Source: Cupriavidus sp. YR651 (lineage in GTDB: Bacteria; Pseudomonadota; Gammaproteobacteria; Burkholderiales; Burkholderiaceae). From it: a DNA stretch of 64,000 bases. This document shows, piece after piece, positions 9,216 through 17,600 of this stretch. The stretch spans positions 124,001 to 188,000 of the forward strand of contig NZ_FMYZ01000006.1 in NCBI RefSeq assembly GCF_900101625.1, in the 5' to 3' direction. The first letter of the stretch is position 1. Each line of letters opens with the position of its first letter. The translations under genes were made by a program, and so were the position numbers. The notes under the pieces are model-generated. The model was not told the origin of the DNA and searched no databases. It saw only the letters and a list, made by a program, of their open reading frames with translations.

Positions 9216-10499
9216 TCAGCCCCGCAACGCCTCGCGCCAGCGCGCGAGGAAGGCTTTCTTGCGCAGCGCATCCTGCGCGGCCAGCAGGCCCGGCCCCACG
9301 CTGATCGGCTTGAGCGCATAGCCGAGTCGCTCCGCCAGGGCATTGGCGGTATGCGTGCTGTCCGTATCCGTGCGGATCGTATAGAGCTGGGACGTGGACT
9401 TGCCCAGGAACCCCTGACCGTCGCGCGACAACAGGAAGTCCAGCCATAGCCGCGCTGCGTTGGGCCGTGGCGACTGCCGCGCGATGAAGGCCACGCGCGA
9501 CATCACCAGCGTGTAGTCCCGCGGTGCAATCACGCCGATCGCGGCGCCGCGCTCCATCAGCGACAGCGCGTACGAACCCAGCAGGTTGTAGCCGAGCACC
9601 AGTTCCCCGCTGGCGATGCGCTCGATCATGTCCGCCGTCGACGCCGACAACTGCACCTGGGCGCGCCCCAGCGCCTGCGCCAGGTACCAGAATTCGCTGC
9701 CCATGCGGGCATCCTGCTGCGCCAGCAGGTAGCCCACGCCAGATCGCTCCACATCGTAGGTAATGACTTTTCCCCGCCACTGCGGCGCACGCTCCTGCAG
9801 CAGGCGCGCCAGCCCGCTGCGGCTGCCGGGCACGTGCGTGCGCTCGAAATGCTTGCGGTTGTAGACGATCACGGCCGGCTCGAATGTCGTGCCCCAGGCC
9901 TCGTCGCGCCACACCGCCCAGCTCGGCAGGCCACCACGTTCGGGCGACTCGTAGCGCTGCGCGTAGCCGTCGTTGACGAGCTTGATCTGGAGATCCATCG
10001 CCGTGCTCCACAGCACATCGGCATAGTCGGCATCGCGCCCCGGCCGACCCGTGCCCAGGCTGGCGCTTTCCGCCAGGAAGCGATTGTGCAGCTCCACCGT
10101 GTTCAGGTCCTGATAGCGCACGCGGATGCCCGGGTAGCGCGCCTCGAACGCGGCAATCAACGGCTGCACCACTTCGACGTCCGTGGAGGCGTAGACCGTC
10201 ACCGCGCCTTCGCGCTGCGCACGCCGGATGATGCCGTCGTAGTCGGCCGGGTAGCCGTCGGGCACGGCGGGCCGCGCGGGCGCCTGGGCGAAGGCCGGGC
10301 TGGCGGATGCACCTGTCGCGGCGATGGTGGCCACGGCAGCGCCCGCCCGCAACAGCTCGCGGCGGGTCGGCGAGACAAGGGGCGGCGGCAACGATGCGGG
10401 GAGGCGACTGGACAAGGGACTCGGGGAACTGGGGGAACCGGGGGAATCCGGGGGACTCGGAGGGCTCTGGGAATTCGGCAAAGGACTCGGAGAATTCAT
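9216..10499 (-). CDS. Periplasmic solute-binding protein (ABC iron/polyamine type), probably Tat-exported
   Basis: The product is 427 residues from the ATG at 10499. Residues 1 to about 43 are an odd Ser/Pro low-complexity stretch. A twin-arginine signal follows (SPTRRELLRAGAAVATIAAT, then ASASPAFA), so the Tat route is likely. The mature part resembles SBP_bac family Fe(III)/putrescine binding proteins (REGAVTVYASTDVEVVQPLI and ARYPGIRVRYQDLNTVELHN). A TTG about 40 codons downstream is an alternative start that would remove the low-complexity part. No permease or ATPase gene is adjacent; instead it diverges from a two-component pair, suggesting a sensing role. Ligand unknown. Confidence 0.85.
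   Translation of the reverse strand: MNSPSPLPNSQSPPSPPDSPGSPSSPSPLSSRLPASLPPPLVSPTRRELLRAGAAVATIAATGASASPAFAQAPARPAVPDGYPADYDGIIRRAQREGAVTVYASTDVEVVQPLIAAFEARYPGIRVRYQDLNTVELHNRFLAESASLGTGRPGRDADYADVLWSTAMDLQIKLVNDGYAQRYESPERGGLPSWAVWRDEAWGTTFEPAVIVYNRKHFERTHVPGSRSGLARLLQERAPQWRGKVITYDVERSGVGYLLAQQDARMGSEFWYLAQALGRAQVQLSASTADMIERIASGELVLGYNLLGSYALSLMERGAAIGVIAPRDYTLVMSRVAFIARQSPRPNAARLWLDFLLSRDGQGFLGKSTSQLYTIRTDTDSTHTANALAERLGYALKPISVGPGLLAAQDALRKKAFLARWREALRG
10416..10454 (+). other. G-quadruplex-type motif (five G-tracts)
   Basis: Five runs of 3-5 G at 10416, 10423, 10431, 10440 and 10450 are separated by 4-5 nt loops, satisfying the usual G3+N1-7 rule with one run to spare. It lies on the template strand of the solute-binding gene, within the codons for the Ser/Pro-rich leader, and about 180 bp upstream of the response-regulator start. 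Confidence 0.65.
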
Positions 10500-10633
10500 G
10501 GCGATGCGAGAGCCGGCGCGGACGGTCCCGGCGGAGGCGCCGGCCGACACCGGCAGGCAGGGCGGAGGTATTATAGGCGCCCTCAGGACGCACCCCGCGG
10601 CCTCGATTCAAGATCCGGCAGAGGAGGTCGGGC

Positions 10634-11308
10634 ATGCGCATCCTGCTGGTGGAAGACGAGGTGGAACTGGCCCGCTGGGTGGCGCGCGCGCTGGAGCAGG
10701 GCGGCTTTGTCATCGAGCATGTGGCCGACGGCCTGCAGGCGGAATCTCGCCTGATGGCCGAGGAGTACGACGCCGTGGTCCTCGACCTGCGCCTGCCGGG
10801 CAAGGACGGCCTGGCCGTACTCAAGGCGATGCGCGGCCGTGACGATCGCACCCCGGTGCTGATCCTGACCGCGCAGGACACGCTCGACGAACGCGTGCGC
10901 GGACTGAACCTCGGCGCGGACGATTACCTGCCCAAGCCATTTGCCATTGCCGAACTGGAAGCGCGCATTCTGGCGCTGATCCGCCGCAGCCGTGGCCGCG
11001 CCCATCCGCGCCTGCAATGCGGGACGCTGGTGTTCGACGGCGAGACGCGCAGCTTTACGCTTGGCGGCGCGCCGCTGGCCCTGACGCCACGCGAATCCAC
11101 ACTGCTCGGCGCCCTGCTGGCTCGGAGCGGCCAGCCCCTGACCAAGGCCCAGTTGCTCGACAAGGTGTTCTCGCTCGACGCCGACGTGAGCCCCGATGCC
11201 ATCGAAGTACTCGTCTACCGCCTGCGCAAGAAGCTGACGGGCCACGGCGTCACCATCGTCACGCTGCGCGGGTTCGGCTACCTGCTGGAACCCGAGGCCG
11301 AGGCCTGA
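10634..11308 (+). CDS. OmpR-family response regulator (TctD/QseB-like)
   Basis: This 224-residue regulator has a receiver domain (residues 1-115) with the acidic pocket in LLVEDE, the phospho-acceptor Asp in VVLDLRLPGKDG, and a conserved Lys in YLPKPF. A winged-helix DNA-binding domain follows from about residue 130 (LTPRESTLLGALLARSGQPL, then SPDAIEVLVYRLRKKL). An AGAGGAGG ribosome site precedes the ATG. The kinase gene begins one base after its stop, so both are one transcript. It most resembles TctD, the regulator of tricarboxylate uptake. Its likely target is the divergent solute-binding gene. Confidence 0.94.
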   Translation: MRILLVEDEVELARWVARALEQGGFVIEHVADGLQAESRLMAEEYDAVVLDLRLPGKDGLAVLKAMRGRDDRTPVLILTAQDTLDERVRGLNLGADDYLPKPFAIAELEARILALIRRSRGRAHPRLQCGTLVFDGETRSFTLGGAPLALTPRESTLLGALLARSGQPLTKAQLLDKVFSLDADVSPDAIEVLVYRLRKKLTGHGVTIVTLRGFGYLLEPEAEA

Positions 11309-11309
11309 G

Positions 11310-12800
11310 ATGTGGCGTCGCCACCTGCGCCAGCGCGCGCGCCTGCCGGTGCGGCTGTGGCTGCGCGGCAGCCTGCGCCGCCAGCTGCTGATCCTGCTGG
11401 TGCCGGCGCTGGCGCTGATGATGGCTGTCGACACCTGGTTCACCTACGGCACGCTGCGTGACGCGGCCAATACCGCATACGACCGCTCCCTCTACGGCTC
11501 CGTCCGGACGATCGACAACGCCATCGGCATGGCCGGCGAAAGCGTGCAACTCACGCTGCCCGACGCGGCCATGGAGATGTTCGAAACCGCCGCGCAGACC
11601 CACGTCTTCTATCGCGTCTCGATGGAGCGCGCCGGCAGCGTCGAAACCGTGACCGGCTACGACGACCTGCCGCTGCCGTCCGGGCCGCTCCTCAATAATC
11701 AGCCCCGCTTCTACGACGCGACGTATCGTGGCGACCCGGTGCGGATCGCCGCCATGGCGCGCCCCATCTACCGGCCCGATGCGCGCATCCGCGTGATCAT
11801 CCAGGTGGCGGAAACGGCCGAACCGCGCGCGGCGCTGATCGGCAATGTCTGGCGTAGCGCGTTGCTGCGCGACGTCGCGCTGATCGTGCTTTCGGCGGCA
11901 ATCCTCGTGGGCGGCATCACCTACGTGCTGAAGCCGCTGTCACGCGTGCGCGATGATGTGCGCGCCCGCTCGCCCGAAGACCTGACGCCGCTGGAATTCG
12001 ACCGCGTGCCGGTGGAAGTGCGTCCGCTGGTCGATGCGGTGAACCTGCACGTGTCGCGATCCGAGGCGATGGCGCAATCGCAGGCCCAGTTCATCGCCGA
12101 TGCCGCCCACCAGCTACGCACACCGCTCGCCATCCTGAAGACGCAAGCCGAGTTCGCGCAGCGGCAGCTTTGCTCGCGCGGCGATGGCGCGGCGTCGCGC
12201 GAGGCCGCCAGCGAGGCAGTGGGCGGCATCGTCACGCAGCTGGAGCAGGCGGCACGGCTGACCAACCAGCTTCTCGCCCTGGCGCGCGTACGCCAGCCGT
12301 CGCGCGATGGTTCTAGCCCGGCGGAAGCCGTCGATATTGTTGACGCGGTCAAGGTGGCGGAACAGGTGGCGCTGGACTACCTGCCACTCGCGCGCGGCAA
12401 GCAGCAGGACTTTGGCTGGGAGCGCCCCACGGGGCTGGTGCTGCCGGTGCGCGCCGACGCGGCGCTGCTACGCGAGGCGCTGGCGAACCTTGTCCACAAC
12501 GCCATCCAGTATTCGGGGCGCGGCAGCCGCATTACGCTGTCGGCATCGTGTGTCGATGGGCGCGCGCTGCTGGCCGTGGAAGACGACGGCCCGGGGATTC
12601 CGGAGGCCGAGCGCGAAAAGGTGTTCGCGCGCTTCTACCGGCGGGTGGAGAACACCGAACCCGGATCGGGACTGGGCCTGGCTATCTCGCGCGAGATGGC
12701 GGCGCGATGCGGTGGCGCGGTGACCCTGCGCGATGCGACGCAGGGGCAGGGCGTTCGGGCCGAACTGGAGCTCTCGCTTGCTCTGGCCGACAGCGCCTGA
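11310..12800 (+). CDS. Sensor histidine kinase (TctE-like)
   Basis: This 496-residue membrane kinase partners the regulator just upstream. A first membrane segment lies near residues 25-45 (LLILLVPALALMMAV). The periplasmic 2CSK_N-type domain follows (TLRDAANTAYDRSLYGSVRT), then a second membrane segment near 190-210. A HAMP-like linker leads to the HisKA dimerisation domain with the phospho-acceptor His in IADAAHQLRTPLAILKT. The ATPase domain shows N-box ALANLVHNAIQYS, G1 VEDDGPGIP and G2 GSGLGLAISREMA. The layout matches TctE and QseC. It may respond to the divergently encoded binding protein or its ligand; that is inference from position. Confidence 0.94.
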   Translation: MWRRHLRQRARLPVRLWLRGSLRRQLLILLVPALALMMAVDTWFTYGTLRDAANTAYDRSLYGSVRTIDNAIGMAGESVQLTLPDAAMEMFETAAQTHVFYRVSMERAGSVETVTGYDDLPLPSGPLLNNQPRFYDATYRGDPVRIAAMARPIYRPDARIRVIIQVAETAEPRAALIGNVWRSALLRDVALIVLSAAILVGGITYVLKPLSRVRDDVRARSPEDLTPLEFDRVPVEVRPLVDAVNLHVSRSEAMAQSQAQFIADAAHQLRTPLAILKTQAEFAQRQLCSRGDGAASREAASEAVGGIVTQLEQAARLTNQLLALARVRQPSRDGSSPAEAVDIVDAVKVAEQVALDYLPLARGKQQDFGWERPTGLVLPVRADAALLREALANLVHNAIQYSGRGSRITLSASCVDGRALLAVEDDGPGIPEAEREKVFARFYRRVENTEPGSGLGLAISREMAARCGGAVTLRDATQGQGVRAELELSLALADSA

Positions 12801-12815
12801 GTTTCCGTAGGTCTC

Positions 12816-12837
12816 CCCCTCGCACCTGCGCGAGGGG
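12816..12837. other. GC hairpin between convergent genes
   Basis: CCCCTCGC and GCGAGGGG form 8-bp arms around a 6-nt loop, between the kinase stop at 12800 and the ChaN-like stop at 12866. It has no T-run on either strand, so it is at best a weak or factor-assisted terminator. Confidence 0.35.
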
Positions 12838-12865
12838 TCAGACAATCAGCCCGATCGCGACGCAG

Positions 12866-13732
12866 CTACTGCTTGACCACCGCCCCCGCGCAAGGGTCTT
12901 TCCGCTCCGTTGCCACCACGCGCACCACAGCGTCAAAGCCATCGGATGGGCTGTCCGGCTCCAGGTAGCCAACGCTGACCACGCCGCGCGCATCGCCGCC
13001 GATCCAGCGCGGCACGCCCAGGTCCCGCCGCACGTGCCCGTTTCCTGCGATCAGCACCGCGCCGCGGCCCGCGTAGGGGCGCAGCGTTTCCGCCATCACC
13101 GCATCGCGCGCGGCTTGCGCGTTCAGCATGCCTGGCAGCATCGCCTTCGGAAAATGCCCGCAGTGGCCTGCGTCGAGCACCGCCGTCTGGGCCGCGACGA
13201 GATCCACCGGCAGCGGCTTGTCGAGCCCAAGCGCCGCCTGCTGCGCCGTCGGGAATACCTCGCCCAGTCCGCCGCGCACGATCTTCGCCGCATCCGCGCG
13301 CGACAGGTTGGCGGCCAGCAGCGGCAGGTCGTACTGCAACGCCAGCGCGACCACCGGCCGATACAGCGGCCACTCCCACGCGCTCTTGCCACCGGCCGCC
13401 TGCGCGATCAGGTAGTCGGCGTCGCGTGGCCGCGCCACTCGCGCGCGGTCGATATCGCCCTGACGCTCCCGGTCAAACTGCTCCATGGCGATGGCGGGAC
13501 GCCAGCCTGCCTCCACCGCGCGGGTCAGCGCCTGAAGCCGCTGCTGCTGGGCCGCCGCGTTGTCATGGACCTCGCCCAGCAACACATACGACTTGCCGGC
13601 GAACCCGGCGCCGACGACCTCGGGCGACGGGGAGGTCGACGGCGCGGGAGCCCTTGCCGCGCAGCCGGCCAGCACGGCCGCCAGCAGCACGATGGCGATG
13701 CGCGGGCCAAGTCGGTGGCGTACGTGAATCAT
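12866..13732 (-). CDS. ChaN-family (DUF399) haem-binding lipoprotein
   Basis: The 288-residue protein has a lipoprotein signal ending LAGC (Cys24). The body matches the ChaN/DUF399 family: SYVLLGEVHDNAAAQQQRLQ near the start, AIAMEQFDRERQ, a hinge region, and GNGHVRRDLGVPRW near the end. ChaN of Campylobacter jejuni is an iron-regulated lipoprotein that binds two haem groups in a dimer. The gene overlaps the DUF2149 gene by 4 bp and is the last of five genes behind a Fur-box-like site. This supports haem as the operon substrate. It could hold haem in the periplasm before or after the CobN-like protein acts; that order is inference. Confidence 0.88.
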   Translation of the reverse strand: MIHVRHRLGPRIAIVLLAAVLAGCAARAPAPSTSPSPEVVGAGFAGKSYVLLGEVHDNAAAQQQRLQALTRAVEAGWRPAIAMEQFDRERQGDIDRARVARPRDADYLIAQAAGGKSAWEWPLYRPVVALALQYDLPLLAANLSRADAAKIVRGGLGEVFPTAQQAALGLDKPLPVDLVAAQTAVLDAGHCGHFPKAMLPGMLNAQAARDAVMAETLRPYAGRGAVLIAGNGHVRRDLGVPRWIGGDARGVVSVGYLEPDSPSDGFDAVVRVVATERKDPCAGAVVKQ

Positions 13733-14082
13733 GGCTTCGGCGCCTCCGGCTGCGTCTGGGCCTGCGTGGCGCCCTGCGTCTCGGGGACGTAGACCATCGA
13801 TCCGTCCTTCATCCGGTATGCCACGCCGGCCTTGATGCCGTCGCCGCTACCCACCTGGCCGCTGGCCTGGTAGCGCACGATCTTCTCCCCCTGCCGCGAC
13901 ACGATCTCCATGTTCGGCTTGCCCGGGTTGGTGATGATCGTCACGTCGTCATGGGTGAACGGATTCATCGGGTTCTGCGCGATGGCCACCAGCAGCGCCG
14001 CGATCACCACCAGGAAGACGTCGATCAGGTTGACGACCGACAGGATCGGATCGTCGGCTTCGCTTTCCTCGAGGAACCTCAT
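13729..14082 (-). CDS. DUF2149 protein, ExbD-like subunit
   Basis: This 117-residue protein has a short cytoplasmic N-terminus, one membrane segment and a periplasmic domain. The membrane segment ILSVVNLIDVFLVVIAALLV carries Asp21 in NLIDVFLVV. This resembles the FIDVMLVLL segment of ExbD and TolR, whose Asp is essential for proton-driven TonB energising. The similarity is by eye. The gene overlaps both neighbours by 4 bp (ExbB-like upstream, ChaN-like downstream), so translation is probably coupled. In the Bacteroidetes hmu locus, as I recall, a DUF2149 protein (HmuV) follows an ExbB-like one (HmuU). The tail after residue 95 is Gln/Pro-rich. Confidence 0.88.
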   Translation of the reverse strand: MRFLEESEADDPILSVVNLIDVFLVVIAALLVAIAQNPMNPFTHDDVTIITNPGKPNMEIVSRQGEKIVRYQASGQVGSGDGIKAGVAYRMKDGSMVYVPETQGATQAQTQPEAPKP

Positions 14083-14588
14083 TCATCGGCCTCCCATTGC
14101 GGATGCGACTGCCCCAGCCAGACCAGTTCCTCCGCCAGCCAGCGGCGACGCACGTTGACCACCCAGAAGGTGATGCTGGCCGCGATCAGCGCCAGGATCA
14201 CCGCCGAAAACGCGATTGTCAGGTTCTCGCCCACGTTGGCCAGGTTGCCGCCAGACAGGCTCTTCAACGCCGGGCCCATCGGAATCATGGTGGCCACCAG
14301 CCCCAGCATCGGCGCCACGCGCGTGGCAATGCGCGGACGCTCCAGCAGACGGTGGGCGGTCACATCCAGCGCGTCGGGGTGGCTGACCTTGTTGCGCCGG
14401 GCCCAGGCCACCAGCACATACCCGCGGCCGGACTGGATCGGATGGCGGCGCCGCAGCCAGGCTTGCATGGCGAATTCGCCCAGCGCCCAGAACGCGTAGA
14501 GGAACAGCAGCCCGATCAGGGCCAGCGTCGGGTACAGGAACAGCTGGCCGACGTCGTACATCAGGGTTTCAAGCAGGGTAGGCGTCAT
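14079..14588 (-). CDS. MotA/TolQ/ExbB-family proton channel protein
   Basis: This 169-residue protein is short for ExbB (about 240) but has the defining core: APMLGLVATMIPMGPALKSL (compare the ExbB segment APYIGLFGTVWG), then AFSAVILALIAASITFWVVN, matching its last two membrane helices. A first membrane segment spans about residues 15-37. It should form the proton channel with the DUF2149 subunit encoded by the overlapping next gene. Together they could power the TonB-dependent receptor or act on the CobN-like protein. No tonB gene is in the window, so TonB must come from elsewhere or may not be used. Confidence 0.9.
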   Translation of the reverse strand: MTPTLLETLMYDVGQLFLYPTLALIGLLFLYAFWALGEFAMQAWLRRRHPIQSGRGYVLVAWARRNKVSHPDALDVTAHRLLERPRIATRVAPMLGLVATMIPMGPALKSLSGGNLANVGENLTIAFSAVILALIAASITFWVVNVRRRWLAEELVWLGQSHPQWEADE

Positions 14589-14664
14589 GGTGAATCGACA
14601 GAATCAAAATCGTTGCGATGGATGGTAGTGCTCAAATACGGGATGCGATCATTCGTGCCGCTAA

Positions 14665-17600
14665 TCAGCCGCTCAGTCTTCGGCGCGCGCTGATCGCGCC
14701 GCCAATGACCGCCGCCGCCAACGCGATGCCGCCTGCCAGCCACGATAGCACCGGCACGATGGCGGCCGCCGGCGCCTTGCGGGGCACCAGCTCCATGCCC
14801 TGGACCGGCTGCGCCCGGGGCGGCTCGGGTGCGGGCGGTGGCGGCGCCTTGGCCGCAGCGGCAGGTACGGTGGCGTCCGCGGCGGCGGACGGCCGGGGCC
14901 GTGCCGGCGCGGGGGCCGATGGCGGCTTCAGGCCGTATCCGGCCGGCTGGCCGGCCTGCGCCTGCCGGTATGCGTTGAAGCTGCGATTGTCGCTGCGAAT
15001 GTCATGGCGTTGGGCAAGATCTTCGTAGCGCCGCGCCAGCGTCTGCAACAGGGCCGGATCGGCGTGCCAGTAGTCCTTGCGCGCCGCTTCCAGCATGCGC
15101 TCGATCATCTGCGCCTGAGCCTGCGGCGCGTTGCGCTCGAACCATTCGTTCAGGCCGAGCTTGTGCTTGTCGTTGACGTAGACCTCCGCGAACTCGGTCC
15201 ACTGGTCGTCACGCACGATCTCGGGCGAGACCGCCGTCCAGCCCCAGAAGTTGTTCATGGTGTCGAGCATGTTCAGCGCGCCGCTGTAGCCTTCCGCCTT
15301 CATGCCTTCGATCCAGCCCGGATGGAAATAGCGCGTGCGCAACTCGGTGGCCAGGAAGCTGGCGGCGGTCTCGGTGCGCGCGTTATTGGCATCGCGCAGG
15401 TTCGAGATCAGCAGCTCCGGCGCGCGGCCGGTCAGGTGCCGCACGGCGAGGCCGATGCCGCCGAGATACTGGAACGGATCATCGGTCGTCAACATGCCGT
15501 ACAGATTGGAACTGCGCGCAAGCAGGGCGCCTTCCACGCCCTTGAGGTTCTCGGCATAGAGATTCAGCTGCGGCAGCGCCTCGCCCCAGTGCTGCTCGTC
15601 CGGACCGTACGCGTACTGCATCCGCGAGAGGTAAAGGTTGGCCAGCTTCGCGTCGGCGGCCTTGCCGCTGCCGAAGGTGTCGGTGGCCAACGTGGCGTCG
15701 TTGAGACCCGTGCCGTAGTTGCCCGATTCGCTCGCGAAGATGCGCGTGACGGCCAGCGCCTCGACGCGCTCCTCCGGGAGCCCGAGCCTGACGAGTCTTT
15801 CGCGCACGGCGCGCGTACTGGCCGCCACGGCGTTATCCGCTTCCGGTTGCGCGGCGGCCAGCTTCACCGCTTCGGCGAGCCACTTCATCAGGTTCGGAAA
15901 GTGGTCGCGATAGAGACCCGTCGCGGACAGCACCACGTCCACGCGAGGGCGCCGCAATTCGCTGGCGGGGATCGCCTCGATGCCGACGACGCGGCCGCCA
16001 TCGTCCCACTTCGGACGGATGCCGAGCGCGGCCATCGCCTGCGCCTCCAGCATGCCCTGGTGGCGCATCGTTTCCACGCTCCAGAGCGAGAACGCCAGCT
16101 TCTTCGGCCACTGGCCGTGGCGGCTCCGCCAGTCGGCGATCATCGCTTCCGCCGCGGCCTGCCCGGCCTTCCACGCTTCACGGCTGGGTACCTTGGAGGG
16201 GTCGAAGCCATACAGGTTGCGCCCGGTCGGCAGCGCATCGGTATTCCGGACGGGGTCCCCGCCGGTGCCCGCCGTCAGGTGACGCCCGGCCAGCGCCGTC
16301 AGCAGACCCGCGTTTTCCGGGCTGGCGTCGAGGCTCGCGTAGAGCTGTCGCGCGCGTTGCATGTCTTCGCGCTGCTTCGCGTCGGCCAGCGAATCGAGCG
16401 GCGCGTTCTCCACCACGTAGCGGCGCACCATCGCGTATGGCGCCGTCTGCGACAACTGTGCGTAGTCGACGGCGAACAGTTCCTCGGGCTCCTCGGGGAA
16501 GACGCGCCGGAGCCAGTCGCGGCCCAGCATCGCCATGGTCGTGTAGAGCCGCAATCCTTCTTCCTGCGACTGCCCGAACGTGTGCAGCCCATACGGCTGC
16601 AACATGCCGCCGAGTTCGTGCAGATGGATGTGCAGGGCGTCCAGATACGCGGCAAAGCCCGCGCGGGCGCGCGCCTCTGTCCAGCCCATGTCCTCGAAGA
16701 CATGCATCTTCTTGCTGCGTGCAAGGATGTCCGCTGCCAGCGTGTCCTTGACGGCGCCATCGTCCTGCGCGAGATACACGTGCAGCTGATCGTGCAATTG
16801 CGTGAGTTCCGTGTGCAGGCCCGCCGGCCGGAACGGCGGCGTCTGGTGGCTGACGATCACCGCGCGGCCGCGTCGCTTGGCCTGGATCGCCTCGCCCACG
16901 TCATCCACGATGTAGGGGTAGATCACCGGCACGTCGCCCAGCACGAGGTAAGGCTGATCCGTCACGGCCAGGCCGCGCTCCTTGCCAGGCGTCCACTCCT
17001 GCGTGCCGTGCGTGCCGTAGTGCACCAACGCGTCGCGGTCTTGCCGCGCCCACAGGTACGCTGCCATGTAGAAATGATTCAGCGGCGTTTTCGTCGAATG
17101 GTAGAGCGCCTTTTCGTCGGATTCGCTGCGCTCGCCGCGCGGCGGCACCGGCATCAGCACCACATTGCCCAGTTGCAGGCGCGGGATCACGAAGCCGGCT
17201 TCGCCCCGCCGCGTGGTGGCCATCGACGATTGCTCCGGCTTGCCCCAGCGCTCCGCCACGGCGGCGCGGAAATCCGACGGTTGTGCGTCGTACCACGCGC
17301 GGTACTGCGACATCGGCATCCAGACACCCAGGTTGGCGTCGAGCAAACCTTGCAGCTTGTCGGCGCGATAGAACGGCGCCAGCAGGGCGCCGAGATCACG
17401 CTGCAACGCGGCCTCGTCCGCCGCGTCCGTGCGATAGCCGGCGCTACGCAATGCGGCCAGCGTGCTGGCCAGGCTCTTCGGCAGATTCAGGAACGACGCC
17501 GACAGGTTCTTCTCGCCCGCCGGATAGTTGTAGTAGAGGATCGCCACGCGTTTGTCGGCATTCGGCGTGCGCTGCAGCCGTGTCAGCGCGATGGCTTTCG

